From: Sphingobacteriia bacterium
GTDB lineage: Bacteria; Bacteroidota; Bacteroidia; Bacteroidales; UBA7960
NCBI GenBank assembly: GCA_011390785.1
Contig: JAABRR010000013.1
Coordinates: 61,845 to 125,844 of the forward strand
Direction: 5' to 3'
Length of the DNA: 64,000 nucleotides
In this document: positions 26,077 to 34,986 of the stretch, in pieces
Numbering within the stretch: the first letter of the stretch is position 1
Layout of the letters: each line of letters begins with the position of its first letter
Notes under the pieces: model-generated
Database searches by the model: none
What the model saw: the letters and a program-made list of their open reading frames with translations, nothing else
Told to the model about the DNA's origin: nothing
Translations under genes and position numbers: made by a program

Positions 26077-26877
26077 TCATAAACTCATCAGGGCTTTCAT
26101 TTCTTGCCATGATTCTGTTTCTCTTTTTTGATAACTTGCTGGTGTTTTCTTTTCTAAACTTTCTCTTAATATTTCTGATCTTTCAAAAGAGTCAGGATGG
26201 GTGCTAAGTAATCGCAACTCTTTGGGTAAATTGTCTAATTCTTCAGCAAAGCGAGTTAATAGATTTATGTATCCCATAGGGTCAATATTGGCTTCAATAA
26301 GATAATTAAGGGCAAGCCCGTCTGCTTCCTTTTCCATACTGCGGTCATAAGCAGTTGACGTTATTGTTCTTGCAATCTCTTTAACGATGTCGAATTGGTA
26401 AGAAGCGAAAATTAGGGCATAAAGGGTTGATAAACCTATTTCTTTGCTGATTTTTTTTGTTACATGATTTTCTTCAATATGGGCTATTTCATGCGCAATT
26501 ACCCCTAAAAATTCTTCTTCCGATTGTGTAAAATTTATCAAACCTGAGAATACAATAATTTTCTTTCCGGGAATAGCAAAAGCATTTATTTCTTCACTTT
26601 CAAAAACAAATATTTGAATTTCTTCATTTTGAAATTTATTATTTTCGAAAAGATCACGAGTAATATTAGCTACTAATGTATCTAATCTTTTTTCTTCAAA
26701 TTGATCATATTCGGTTTGAAAATACCTGAAAGTCCATTTCCCAATTTTTTCTTCCATTTGCTCTATTCGTTCTTCTGCCTTCATTATTTTTCTGAAATCG
26801 ATCTGGCTGAGTATAAACCATAAACCAAACAAAACCATAAAGAAAAGGAAAAGGTGTATGAAAAATTTTTGTTTCAT
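26077..26877 (-). CDS. M48-family metalloprotease
   Basis: A 266-residue zinc protease anchored by one N-terminal membrane helix (about 5-25). The active-site motif HEIAH (His129, Glu130, His133) is present, and the third zinc ligand is the Glu in EKEADGLALNY, about 55 residues later. The remaining sequence fits M48 envelope proteases of the BepA/LoiP/YcaL type that clear damaged envelope proteins. Active-site orientation (periplasmic or cytoplasmic) is not certain. The gene lies downstream of the three small membrane protein genes on the same strand (84-bp gap) and may share their transcript. Confidence 0.88.
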   Translation of the reverse strand: MKQKFFIHLFLFFMVLFGLWFILSQIDFRKIMKAEERIEQMEEKIGKWTFRYFQTEYDQFEEKRLDTLVANITRDLFENNKFQNEEIQIFVFESEEINAFAIPGKKIIVFSGLINFTQSEEEFLGVIAHEIAHIEENHVTKKISKEIGLSTLYALIFASYQFDIVKEIARTITSTAYDRSMEKEADGLALNYLIEANIDPMGYINLLTRFAEELDNLPKELRLLSTHPDSFERSEILRESLEKKTPASYQKRETESWQEMKALMSL

Positions 26878-26961
26878 AAAGTAATGAAATATTAAAGTTG
26901 GAGTTATATAACAATTATTAAAATATATTAGAGAAGCAAGAGAAGGGGGATTCTATTAAGC

Positions 26962-27396
26962 TTAGCTTCTTACAAACAAATTGGTAAAAGGGCCAAGGAG
27001 CCACCATTCAACGTGCAACCCTTTTCTTGTTTGTATTGCTGCATAAACTGTTGCAATGAATTCGATAAGATTAACAATAATTAAAACGGCTGCATAGGCA
27101 AAAAACTCACTTGTAAAACTTTTATCACCAAAGATAATTGTCAGCAACCAGGCTATTCCTGTAGAGTTAATTCCAACCAGGAGAATTTGAGAAAGCAAGG
27201 CTTGTGTGGTGTGCCATCTTACAAAATAATCTCCTTTTCGATTGGCCATAAAAAAAATAAACGTGGCAATAAGATTTATAACCGGTAATCCAATACCTGC
27301 CATTATTGCTATAAGAGACATCAGATAACTGTTGGATGCTTTTTCTGCGCTTGTTTCATTTATAGCGCCAAATTTGGTATGATGGTTTAAATGCAT
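26962..27396 (-). CDS. DUF4870-like small membrane protein
   Basis: A 144-residue membrane protein with about four hydrophobic helices (for example SLIAIMAGIGLPVINLIATFIFF, then LLSQILLVGINSTGIAWLL, then AYAAVLIIVNLIEFIATVYAAI). The conserved RWHTTQALLSQI segment after helix 2 matches the DUF4870 pattern. The start at 27396 leaves 4 bp after the preceding stop codon; an earlier ATG at 27438 would overlap that gene by 38 bp. Function is unknown. It is third in a TM2-DUF2752-DUF4870 row. Confidence 0.72.
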   Translation of the reverse strand: MHLNHHTKFGAINETSAEKASNSYLMSLIAIMAGIGLPVINLIATFIFFMANRKGDYFVRWHTTQALLSQILLVGINSTGIAWLLTIIFGDKSFTSEFFAYAAVLIIVNLIEFIATVYAAIQTRKGLHVEWWLLGPFTNLFVRS

Positions 27397-27400
27397 AGTT

Positions 27401-27820
27401 TTATGTGAATTTGTAAATATTCCAAACCCAAAGGACAAGTATAATTAAAATAAATGGGTATGCAATCCATTTGTTTTTAAAATAGTTCTCAATCGACTCA
27501 TAGAACTTAAGAAAGGTACTTTTGTTTACAAACAGATCCATTGTTATCCAAACCGGAAACACTATCATGGCCAATGTCATGATATATCCCAGGGGATTCA
27601 AATATAACGCATCTTTAAATCTAGCCTGGAAAACAGATATGACAGATCTGCTCATGCCACAGGATGGGCAGGGCAAACCTGTCATATATTTAAATACACA
27701 TGTGTTTATAGAATTGTTTTCAATTTCGCCAGTTAGATCGTAATGAATTAGATAAGCTATCCATAAATACCCGGCAAAAGATAATACAAGTATAAAAATG
27801 TAAAGCTTTTTCCTATTCAA
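27401..27820 (-). CDS. DUF2752-family membrane protein
   Basis: A small membrane protein with three hydrophobic helices and the DUF2752 hallmark TGLPCPSCGMSRS between helices 1 and 2, which puts two cysteines three residues apart. The TTG at 27820 is chosen as start because it lies 7 bp after the stop of the preceding gene and just before helix 1 (LNRKKLYIFILV). ATGs at 27877 and 27898 would force a 50-70 bp overlap and add residues with no family match. The start is therefore uncertain. Function is unknown. Confidence 0.72.
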   Translation of the reverse strand: MNRKKLYIFILVLSFAGYLWIAYLIHYDLTGEIENNSINTCVFKYMTGLPCPSCGMSRSVISVFQARFKDALYLNPLGYIMTLAMIVFPVWITMDLFVNKSTFLKFYESIENYFKNKWIAYPFILIILVLWVWNIYKFT

Positions 27821-27827
27821 AGATTTT

Positions 27828-28166
27828 TTAGTAAAGATATTGATTAAGTTTCCCTGAATTCTTCTTCTTTGTGGCATCCATAATAAGGAACCAGTCAACG
27901 ATAGTCCAGATTCCTAGTCCACCGCAGGTAAGTAATTTCCCTATACCAAGTCCGGTATCACCAATCATGAATCTGTCGATACCAAGGTAACCTACTAATA
28001 AAGATACTATAAGAACTGTGGTTGAGTTTTTAAAATCAATTGCCTGAATCATTCCCCACTTAGAATTATCTAACTCTAAAAGCCTGCTTCTGATTTGAGG
28101 AATGTCTGCGCTTTCAAAAAACTTGCCATTGGCCATCATAAACATGTCAACTTTATTCTCTTCCAT
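27828..28166 (-). CDS. TM2-domain membrane protein
   Basis: A 112-residue protein. The C-terminal half is a TM2 domain: a first helix VLIVSLLVGYLGIDRFMIG, a loop with the conserved GIDRF-like motif, then GLGIGKLLTCGGLGIWTIVDWFLI. The N-terminal half is soluble and charged and contains MFMMANGKFF and a RSRLLELD helix, seen in many Bacteroidota TM2 proteins. The molecular role is unknown. It is first of three co-directional small membrane protein genes with almost no spacing. Confidence 0.85.
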   Translation of the reverse strand: MEENKVDMFMMANGKFFESADIPQIRSRLLELDNSKWGMIQAIDFKNSTTVLIVSLLVGYLGIDRFMIGDTGLGIGKLLTCGGLGIWTIVDWFLIMDATKKKNSGKLNQYLY

Positions 28167-28446
28167 TTGTTTAAGGTTTTTGATTTACTTACTCTTTTGG
28201 ATTTTCAGTTACTCCCTGTTTAAACGGTGTTCAGCTCCGTAAATTTAATTTCTCTTGGATTTCCAATTTAAATAAGATATAAGATTTATTAATTTTAAGG
28301 CAAATATATGAAAAAACTTAATACATGTTAAGTAATCTAAATTTTTATTTCGGATATCGATTAAACAATTACCTTAATTTTTTCTTTTCACTGCCAATTG
28401 GTTTATAATCAATAAAAAAAATACAAACTATCTGCATTAATTTTGT

Positions 28447-28860
28447 ATGAATAATAGAATAAATCCATCATTATTATATTCTGAAATAAAGTTTCATGCT
28501 TCGAGAAGCAGTGGGGCAGGGGGGCAGCATGTAAATAAGGTAAATACAAGAGTTGAATTAAGATTTGATATAATAAATTCACTTGTTCTTTCAATAGTAC
28601 AGAAAGAAATTTTGATGAGAAAGCTTTCTACACGTGTTACCAAAGATGGTGAGTTGATCATAATATCGGAAAAAACCCGGTCGCAACATCGCAACCGGGA
28701 GGATAGTATTGAAAAATTCGATGATTTGATCTTAAAAGCTTTCATGGTTGAAAAGACTAGGTTAGCAACCAGACCAAGCTATAATTCAATAAAACGAAGA
28801 CAAAAAACTAAAAAGTTACATTCCCTAAAAAAGCAAAACAGAAAGAACCCTGATCTTTAA
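28447..28860 (+). CDS. arfB: Peptidyl-tRNA hydrolase ArfB (ribosome rescue)
   Basis: A 137-residue release-factor-like hydrolase. The catalytic GGQ motif is at 25-27 in SSGAGGQHVNKVNTRVEL, preceded by a SRSSG segment that separates it from RF1/RF2. The C-terminal 30 residues are strongly basic (RRQKTKKLHSLKKQNRK), the tail that threads into the empty mRNA channel of stalled ribosomes. It frees peptides from ribosomes lacking a stop codon. It is monocistronic, with a U-tailed terminator overlapping the end of the gene. Confidence 0.92.
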   Translation: MNNRINPSLLYSEIKFHASRSSGAGGQHVNKVNTRVELRFDIINSLVLSIVQKEILMRKLSTRVTKDGELIIISEKTRSQHRNREDSIEKFDDLILKAFMVEKTRLATRPSYNSIKRRQKTKKLHSLKKQNRKNPDL

Positions 28861-28878
28861 TAAAAATCAGGTTTTTTT
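28849..28878 (+). terminator. Intrinsic terminator of arfB
   Basis: CCTGAT (28849-28854) pairs with ATCAGG (28866-28871), with three further A-T pairs inside after one mismatch, followed by T7. The stem overlaps the last codons and stop of arfB, so the mRNA would end within a few bases of the stop codon. Confidence 0.75.
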
Positions 28879-28899
28879 CGTTGAGTAAAAACGAAATGA

Positions 28900-30363
28900 T
28901 TATAGTTTTTCTGGCGCGTTTTTAAGTGTTTCGGTCAGATATTCCCAAAACAAACCTACTGTATCAATTTTTACTTTTTCATCAGGTGAGTGGGGATTTC
29001 TTATGGTGGGTCCGAAGGAGATCATATCAAGATTAGGAAAAGCTCCACCGATAATTCCACATTCAAGACCAGCATGAATTACTTTTATTTGCGGTGTTTT
29101 ACCAAATTTGTTTTCGTATACCTGTGTCATGGTTCTTAAAATAGGAGATTCCATATTTGGTTTCCAGCCGGGGTATGATCCTGAATGTTCTACTGTGGCA
29201 CCCGCCATCTCAAAAGCACAGCGTATCATATTGCATAAGTCTTCCTTGGCTGAATCTACAGCACTTCTCTGTAGGCTACAAACTTCAATTTTTTCGCCAT
29301 CTGATTTTAAAATGGCTAGATTGGTGCTGGTTTCAACTACTCCTGGCATGTCATCAGTCATTCTGATCGTTCCATTGGGGCAGGCATAAACACCCTGAAG
29401 CATTCTATGAGTTACTGCCGGGTCGATAATCTGCTTTGGAAGTAAAGTTTTTTCCAAAGTTATGGTAAGACCGGGCTCAGTGTTCCTTAACTCATTCTTA
29501 ATTTTCAAGGTGAGTTCTTTTACCATTTTTTCAAATTCAACTTCGTTTTCTTTTGGTACAACAACAATAGCCGAAGCCTCTCTGGGAATAGCATTTCTTA
29601 GGCTTCCTCCGTCAATTTCGTTAATTTGAAGTTGAAAATTTCTGTTGGCTTGCCACAGGATTCTTGTAATAAGTTTGTTGGCATTACCTCTTCCCAGGTT
29701 AATATCCAGGCCTGAATGGCCTCCTTTTAATCCTTTAATAATTATTTTCCATGCTTCAGAAGCTCCAACAACATTAATCATTTTGTAAGGGAATGTGGCT
29801 GTTGTATCAATACCTCCGGCACATCCGATATATAGTTCGCCTTCATCTTCGGAATCGAGATTTAATAAAATATCTCCTTTAAGAAAATCTTCTTCAAGTG
29901 CAAAGGCGCCAGTCATACCTGTTTCTTCATCAATGGTAAAGAGGCATTCAATATTTCCATGTTCCAGGCTATTATCAGCAAGAACCGCCATTGCTGACGC
30001 CGCACCAATACCATTATCAGCTCCAAGTGTTGTTCCTTCTGCTTTTACCCATTCACCTTCAATATAAGCTTTTATGGGATCTTTTTCAAAATCGTGTTGA
30101 GTATCGTTGTTCTTTTGTGGAACCATATCAAGGTGGCTCTGAAGTATAATGGTTTGGCGATTTTCGTATCCAGGTGTAGCTGGTTTCCTAATTAAAATGT
30201 TTCCCACCTTATCAACATGCGTTTCCAAACCTAGTTTTTCACCAAAGTTCTTTACATGTTTAATAATTTTTTCTTCTTTTTTTGATGGGTGGGGGATTTG
30301 GCAGATTTCTGCAAAATAAGTCCAAAGGGTTTGCGGGTGCAGGGTTTTTAGGTTTGTGTTCAT
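28900..30363 (-). CDS. pepD: Aminoacyl-histidine dipeptidase / cytosol non-specific dipeptidase
   Basis: A 487-residue M20-family metallopeptidase. Zinc-site motifs are SHLDMVPQ (about 76-83), GADNGIG (about 115-121), DEETGMTGAF (about 145-154) and a late HAGLECG (near 440). Length and order match PepD (carnosinase-like, broad dipeptide specificity), not PepT or ArgE. It is cytoplasmic, with no signal peptide. Its start lies 3 bp after the stop of the PqqD-like gene, so the two are almost certainly co-transcribed. Confidence 0.93.
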   Translation of the reverse strand: MNTNLKTLHPQTLWTYFAEICQIPHPSKKEEKIIKHVKNFGEKLGLETHVDKVGNILIRKPATPGYENRQTIILQSHLDMVPQKNNDTQHDFEKDPIKAYIEGEWVKAEGTTLGADNGIGAASAMAVLADNSLEHGNIECLFTIDEETGMTGAFALEEDFLKGDILLNLDSEDEGELYIGCAGGIDTTATFPYKMINVVGASEAWKIIIKGLKGGHSGLDINLGRGNANKLITRILWQANRNFQLQINEIDGGSLRNAIPREASAIVVVPKENEVEFEKMVKELTLKIKNELRNTEPGLTITLEKTLLPKQIIDPAVTHRMLQGVYACPNGTIRMTDDMPGVVETSTNLAILKSDGEKIEVCSLQRSAVDSAKEDLCNMIRCAFEMAGATVEHSGSYPGWKPNMESPILRTMTQVYENKFGKTPQIKVIHAGLECGIIGGAFPNLDMISFGPTIRNPHSPDEKVKIDTVGLFWEYLTETLKNAPEKL

Positions 30364-30366
30364 AAT

Positions 30367-30750
30367 TTACTTTTTTAGAATTTCAGTAAAAGAAATAAGT
30401 TTTTGCATGTAGAGTTGAGAGTAAAATTTTGTAACTCTTTGGTGAACAGGATGAATACTATTACCCAGTTGATTTTCTGCTTCAGTGCAAATATTTTTTA
30501 CAATGGTTTTACCATCTGTAAGTAACCAAACTTTTGAGCCAATAATGTCGAGTTCAATTTTTATATATGGATTCTTCAGCCTTGGTTGCAATAATCTTTG
30601 ACTCAATACACCCCTAAAGCGTGGCAAAAGAATTACAACATTGCCGTTTAAATTAATTTCGTGCTGATATTTCCTTACAGGGGTAAGATTCAAATAATTG
30701 GCATTATTTAAAATTCTTCGTTTTTGAAAATATCCTTTCTCTTTAACCAT
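30367..30750 (-). CDS. PqqD-like (RRE-fold) protein
   Basis: A 127-residue protein. The region from about 63 to 123 fits the PqqD/RiPP-recognition-element pattern: IKIELDIIGSKVWLLTDGKT, then a helical tail HPVHQRVTKFYSQLYMQKLISF. The N-terminal 60 residues are basic with no recognised domain. PqqD-type domains bind leader peptides for modifying enzymes, but no radical SAM, cyclodehydratase or precursor gene is visible near by. Adjacent pepD (3 bp away) suggests a peptide-related role, but this is speculation. The start could be a few codons later. Confidence 0.68.
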   Translation of the reverse strand: MVKEKGYFQKRRILNNANYLNLTPVRKYQHEINLNGNVVILLPRFRGVLSQRLLQPRLKNPYIKIELDIIGSKVWLLTDGKTIVKNICTEAENQLGNSIHPVHQRVTKFYSQLYMQKLISFTEILKK

Positions 30751-30852
30751 GCCAATATCTTGATTACAACACTTTGATCATTGAATTTACAAACGTACAT
30801 AAATTGAATCAATTTGACAAAGAAACAGCCAGTATGAGCGGTAAAACTAGTA

Positions 30853-31470
30853 CTAAAAGATATGAACAACTTTTTTAGTTTCAAAAAACGGTTCATCAAA
30901 ATAATCTGAAATATTATAAAGCCTGTACATTTTGTCTATCTGCAAAAGTTCGTTTTCAAAATCTCCTCCTTTAATATAAATAATGCCATTGGGTAAAACG
31001 TTATTTGATTTTCCTGAAACAGTGTTATTAACCCAACTGATAAACACGGGCAGGTTGGTAACGGCACGGCTTATAATAAAATCAAATTTGGTTTTAATAT
31101 TTTCTGCCCGTTCTTGTTTTACAGTAACGTTTGTTATGCCCAAATTTTCAATTATTTCATTTACAACTTTTATCTTTTTCCCAATAGAATCTATCAATGT
31201 AAATTGGCATTCGCTGAATAAAATAGCCAGGGGAATACCAGGAAATCCGCCACCGGTACCAACATCAAGTATTTTTGTACCCGGTGCAAAAGATATAATC
31301 TTTCCTATTGACAGTGAATGCAAAACATGATTCATGTAAAAGTTATCTATATCTTTGCGGGAAATTACATTGATCTTTGCATTCCAATGTTTATAAAGTG
31401 GCAAAAGCTTCACAAACATTTCTAGTTGGACACTGTTTAAGCCTGTAAAATATTTTCTAATTATTTCCAT
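30853..31470 (-). CDS. rsmG: 16S rRNA (guanine527-N7)-methyltransferase RsmG
   Basis: A 205-residue SAM-dependent methyltransferase that methylates N7 of G527 in 16S rRNA. The SAM motif LDVGTGGGFPGIPLAI (about 69-84) is the family signature. IDSIGKKIKVVNEI follows, then ISRAVTNLPVF in the substrate region. Loss of this enzyme gives low-level streptomycin resistance in other bacteria. It leads the rsmG-pqqD-like-pepD group on the minus strand. Confidence 0.94.
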   Translation of the reverse strand: MEIIRKYFTGLNSVQLEMFVKLLPLYKHWNAKINVISRKDIDNFYMNHVLHSLSIGKIISFAPGTKILDVGTGGGFPGIPLAILFSECQFTLIDSIGKKIKVVNEIIENLGITNVTVKQERAENIKTKFDFIISRAVTNLPVFISWVNNTVSGKSNNVLPNGIIYIKGGDFENELLQIDKMYRLYNISDYFDEPFFETKKVVHIF

Positions 31471-31493
31471 GGTTTCAAGAAGGTGTAGCTCTG

Positions 31494-31520
31494 CAAAAAT
31501 AGAAAAAGATTATGAATCAA
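31494..31520 (-). promoter_or_regulatory. Probable rsmG promoter (TTG-N16-TATTTTTG)
   Basis: Read on the minus strand, TTG (31520-31518), a 16-bp spacer and TATTTTTG (31501-31494) precede the rsmG start by 23 bp. The spacer is shorter than the usual 17-20 bp. Confidence 0.45.
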
Positions 31521-31535
31521 AATTGATATTGATAT

Positions 31536-32528
31536 ATGAGGCAAGTATTATATTCTGTAAAATATTATCGTTTTAATCTGATCTTTTTCATAAGCTCAAT
31601 ATTTCTACATTGGGCATCTATAGCTCAAAACAGTTTTACTCTCACTAATTATATTGAATCTTACAAAGAGATTGCCATGGATGAAATGCGGAATACCGGT
31701 ATACCAGCCAGTATTAAGCTTGGGCAGGGAATACTTGAATCAGGTTTTGGAAACAGCGATCTGGCATTGGTTGCCAATAACCACTTTGGTATTAAGTGTC
31801 ACGGATGGACGGGGCGAACTTTTTATAAGGATGATGATCATGTTAACGAATGTTTTAGAGCCTATGATGATCCAAGGCAATCATTTACTGATCACTCTGA
31901 ATTTTTAACCGGCCGATCGCGCTACGCTTTTCTATTTGAGCTTGATATTTTAGATTATAAAGCATGGGCTAAAGGTTTAAGTAAAGCTGGATATGCAACC
32001 AATCCGCGGTATCCGCAACTACTTATAGGTGTAATTGAAAGAAATCAGCTGTATGAATTCGATCAGCAAGTAGTTTCAGGAGATAACTTTTTTGCCGAAA
32101 GAAATCAAAATTCATCTTTGATGAATAGAAGGAAAATTAATATCAACTCCCAAAGCGATTTTTCTTCGGTAGGTTTGGGTCGTAATGTAATGGAGAATAA
32201 TCGTATCCACTATATTTTGGCAAAGCAGGGGGACACACCCAAATCAATAGCTCGCGATACTGGTGTTTGGGAATGGGAAATATACAGGTACAACGAGCTT
32301 GAAAAATCAGATGTAATAAAGGAGGGTCAAATAGTTTACCTGCAGCCTAAAAGAAGAAATGCAAAACAAAACTGGCATGTTGTTCAGGAAGGGGAAACCA
32401 TGTATGAAATCTCTCAGAAATATGGAGTAAAACAAAAATTCCTGTATCGACGTAATTCTATACCGGAAGCCACCGATCCCAAACCGGGAACGCGTTTAAA
32501 ACTTCGATGGAGTTTGTTTAACAAGTGA
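31536..32528 (+). CDS. Secreted glucosaminidase with two LysM domains
   Basis: A 330-residue cell-wall hydrolase. The signal peptide (about 1-31) ends SIAQ. A glucosaminidase domain (about 37-175, FlgJ/Mur-2 type) follows, with candidate catalytic Glu68 in GQGILESGFGNS and the typical NHFGIKCHGWTG block. Two LysM modules come last: about 226-273 (HYILAKQGDTPKSIA) and about 281-325 (HVVQEGETMYEIS). It should bind and cleave peptidoglycan between GlcNAc and MurNAc. It is divergent from rsmG with overlapping promoter space. Confidence 0.9.
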   Translation: MRQVLYSVKYYRFNLIFFISSIFLHWASIAQNSFTLTNYIESYKEIAMDEMRNTGIPASIKLGQGILESGFGNSDLALVANNHFGIKCHGWTGRTFYKDDDHVNECFRAYDDPRQSFTDHSEFLTGRSRYAFLFELDILDYKAWAKGLSKAGYATNPRYPQLLIGVIERNQLYEFDQQVVSGDNFFAERNQNSSLMNRRKININSQSDFSSVGLGRNVMENNRIHYILAKQGDTPKSIARDTGVWEWEIYRYNELEKSDVIKEGQIVYLQPKRRNAKQNWHVVQEGETMYEISQKYGVKQKFLYRRNSIPEATDPKPGTRLKLRWSLFNK

Positions 32529-32694
32529 AATTAATTCGCCTTAAACATTTTACCCCACTATTTATTTAATTTTAGGTTTTCTTAAAAACACAATTCAACA
32601 GCATATTTAAAGGGTTTATTCAGAACTCATCCTGACAGCCCTCTCTTTTTTTACGGTATCGACTAAACTAAGCTTCGAAAACTTAACCTTGTTG

Positions 32695-34809
32695 TTATTT
32701 GCTTTTATCATTCCAAACATATGCTCCCTGAATAGCTACACTCCAGCAATCCAATCCAAGATTTTCGCACTCGCCAAGCCATTGGTTTGACTTTCTGATA
32801 CTATTTGAGCTATCAAAGATATACTTTCGGGCATCAAATACTTTGTGTATATCTTCGAGTTTTAACGGAGAATTCTTAGTAATTATCACCTGGTCAATAG
32901 TTCCGGGAAATATCGAATTGGACTCTAAATCAGTTTGTCTGTCAATGATCTTAATGGTTTGATTATTCCAGCTTATAAATCCATTTTTGATCATAAATTT
33001 CTCTGAGATATAAGATGTATCTTTTTTAAATTCCGGGGGATTAATAAACCCTGTTTTTAAACGGTTTCCCCGCATGTTAAAGTCAATCAACCGAGGATTT
33101 TCCTGTACTGTTTCGCAGGTGTAGGTTAAACAGGTACCACCTGTATATATATCCATTGCGGTAGCACGGGGTAAATGATAAACCACCAGGCGGTTGATTG
33201 TTTGCTCATTTATTATTCTTGTTACAAAGGAGATACTTAAAAACATAATAACTCCCAATACCGGAAGAATTAGTTTTGGCTCTTTCTTTTTAAAGTAAAC
33301 ACTGATCAGAATTATTAGAAGGAAAATAAGCAACTGCTCATTAAAGGTAAGTACCAGATTTTGAGAAGTTGATCCGGGTAGCCCTTCAATAATTCCTACA
33401 GATTTGTGAAGTATAAGTATTAAATAGGATAGGAGTTTACCTGCATAAACTGAAATTAAATCAAGGGGTGCAATAAGAAAGAAAATGATTCCTCCCTGTA
33501 TAATCAAACCTGTTAATGGAATAACAATAAGATTTGTTAATAAAAAATAGTTGGGGAATTGATTGAAATAAAATACTGAAATGGGTCCGGTGCCAAGTTG
33601 CGCAGCCAATGAAACTGTCATTATAGCCCATGCACCATTCAGAAGTTTATTTTTAAAGTACAATTGCTTTTGAAACATGGGTTGTAGTGAAACAATGCTT
33701 ATTACTGCTATGTATGAGAGTTGAAATCCTATTTTGCTTACAATAAAGGGATCGACAATAATTAGTACGAGAGCCGAAGCCGCCAGGGTATTGTAAATGT
33801 TGGTACTTCGTGTAAATGTTTGACCAATGGCAACAAAGCTAAACATTGCCGATGCCCTGAGTACTGATGGAGAAAATCCGGTTATGGCAGCGTAAAACCA
33901 TATTAGAGAAATTATTACAAGTGTTTTGATATATTTGCCTTTTGGTAATTTTGAAAGAAATCCAAACATAAAGCTTAAAGCCATAAAAATTATCCCCACA
34001 TGCAGTCCGGAAACACAAAGAATGTGCATAGCTCCTGCTCCGGCAAACTCGCGTTGGAGATCTTCGTCGAGAAATTCCCGATAACCAAGTAAGAGTGCTG
34101 ATGCTACTGCAAAATCTTTACCCTTTATATCGTTTTTCTCGAGGGTATTAAGCGCTCTGTTTCGCATTTGCAAAGCCAGGGATATTAATTGGGTTCCTTC
34201 ATTAGCATCTGTATTAAACCATTCTCCTGATCGACGATATGTTTGATGAAATATATTCTGCCTGGCTAAAAATTGCTTGTAATTAAATGTATTGGGATTT
34301 TGTGGTTCTTTTACAAGTTGATGAAAACTATCTGTTAAAATAACATCACCATATTCAAGCTTTGCAGCTAGTGAGTCTTTTTCCAGCCAAATTATTATTT
34401 TCCCGATTACTTTTATCAGAGAATCTTGTGCAACAACATGTGTTACCCTGCCAACTATTTGGTATGAGTTGGTTTTTTCTTCAACCGGCTCTATCAGTTT
34501 AATTCTGAGCATCGATTCATCCCAATTATAATTTTTAAAATGACTGGGATGCTTGGATTGATGATAATTTTGGGCAAGAAGATAGCCAGAAAAGAAGAAA
34601 AATAGCATAACATTAACTCCAAAAAAGCTGGTAAATCTGAAGTGTTTGATTGCGAATTGCTGAATGATTATTCCGGCTACGAGAAAAATAACTGAAACAA
34701 GAAGAATTATTTTTATGGAAAGGAAAAACTCAATTCTGAGAAACAATAAAATCCCTGCTAGCAATGGGATTAAGATTCGGACCAGTGGTATGTGTGAATA
34801 ATGATTCAT
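32695..34809 (-). CDS. comEC: ComEC/Rec2 DNA-uptake channel protein
   Basis: A 704-residue polytopic membrane protein. The N-terminal helices and soluble DUF4131 segment (about 1-190) are followed by the Competence domain (about 215-490) with the conserved FAGAGAMHILCVSGLHVGIIF block. ComEC forms the inner-membrane channel for single-stranded DNA during transformation. The C-terminal about 180 residues fall where the metallo-beta-lactamase-like domain of long ComEC proteins lies, but no HxHxDH motif can be found there, so nuclease activity seems absent. It lies downstream of the porX operon on the same strand (177-bp gap). Confidence 0.88.
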   Translation of the reverse strand: MNHYSHIPLVRILIPLLAGILLFLRIEFFLSIKIILLVSVIFLVAGIIIQQFAIKHFRFTSFFGVNVMLFFFFSGYLLAQNYHQSKHPSHFKNYNWDESMLRIKLIEPVEEKTNSYQIVGRVTHVVAQDSLIKVIGKIIIWLEKDSLAAKLEYGDVILTDSFHQLVKEPQNPNTFNYKQFLARQNIFHQTYRRSGEWFNTDANEGTQLISLALQMRNRALNTLEKNDIKGKDFAVASALLLGYREFLDEDLQREFAGAGAMHILCVSGLHVGIIFMALSFMFGFLSKLPKGKYIKTLVIISLIWFYAAITGFSPSVLRASAMFSFVAIGQTFTRSTNIYNTLAASALVLIIVDPFIVSKIGFQLSYIAVISIVSLQPMFQKQLYFKNKLLNGAWAIMTVSLAAQLGTGPISVFYFNQFPNYFLLTNLIVIPLTGLIIQGGIIFFLIAPLDLISVYAGKLLSYLILILHKSVGIIEGLPGSTSQNLVLTFNEQLLIFLLIILISVYFKKKEPKLILPVLGVIMFLSISFVTRIINEQTINRLVVYHLPRATAMDIYTGGTCLTYTCETVQENPRLIDFNMRGNRLKTGFINPPEFKKDTSYISEKFMIKNGFISWNNQTIKIIDRQTDLESNSIFPGTIDQVIITKNSPLKLEDIHKVFDARKYIFDSSNSIRKSNQWLGECENLGLDCWSVAIQGAYVWNDKSK

Positions 34810-34986
34810 TTCCGATTTGCCTGAAATTCATCTTATGTTTCATTATATAGTTATGAAGTTAAAAAATTATACGCTAAAATACAACTTACTTTAAGGATTG
34901 AAAGGGAATTTTTTAAATGCAATAATATACAACTGAGCTAATATGTATTGCCAGTGTATAAATTAGCCAGATTATTTTTTGATCGT

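Noticed and set aside
28438..28445. TAATTTTG box next to the arfB start codon
   Set aside because: It ends 1 bp before the ATG, so a transcript from it would start inside the coding region; probably fortuitous.
30835..30879. A 14-residue frame (MSGKTSTKRYEQLF) near the PqqD-like gene as a possible modified-peptide precursor
   Set aside because: It is on the opposite strand, overlaps the end of rsmG, and lacks any promoter or leader/core features.
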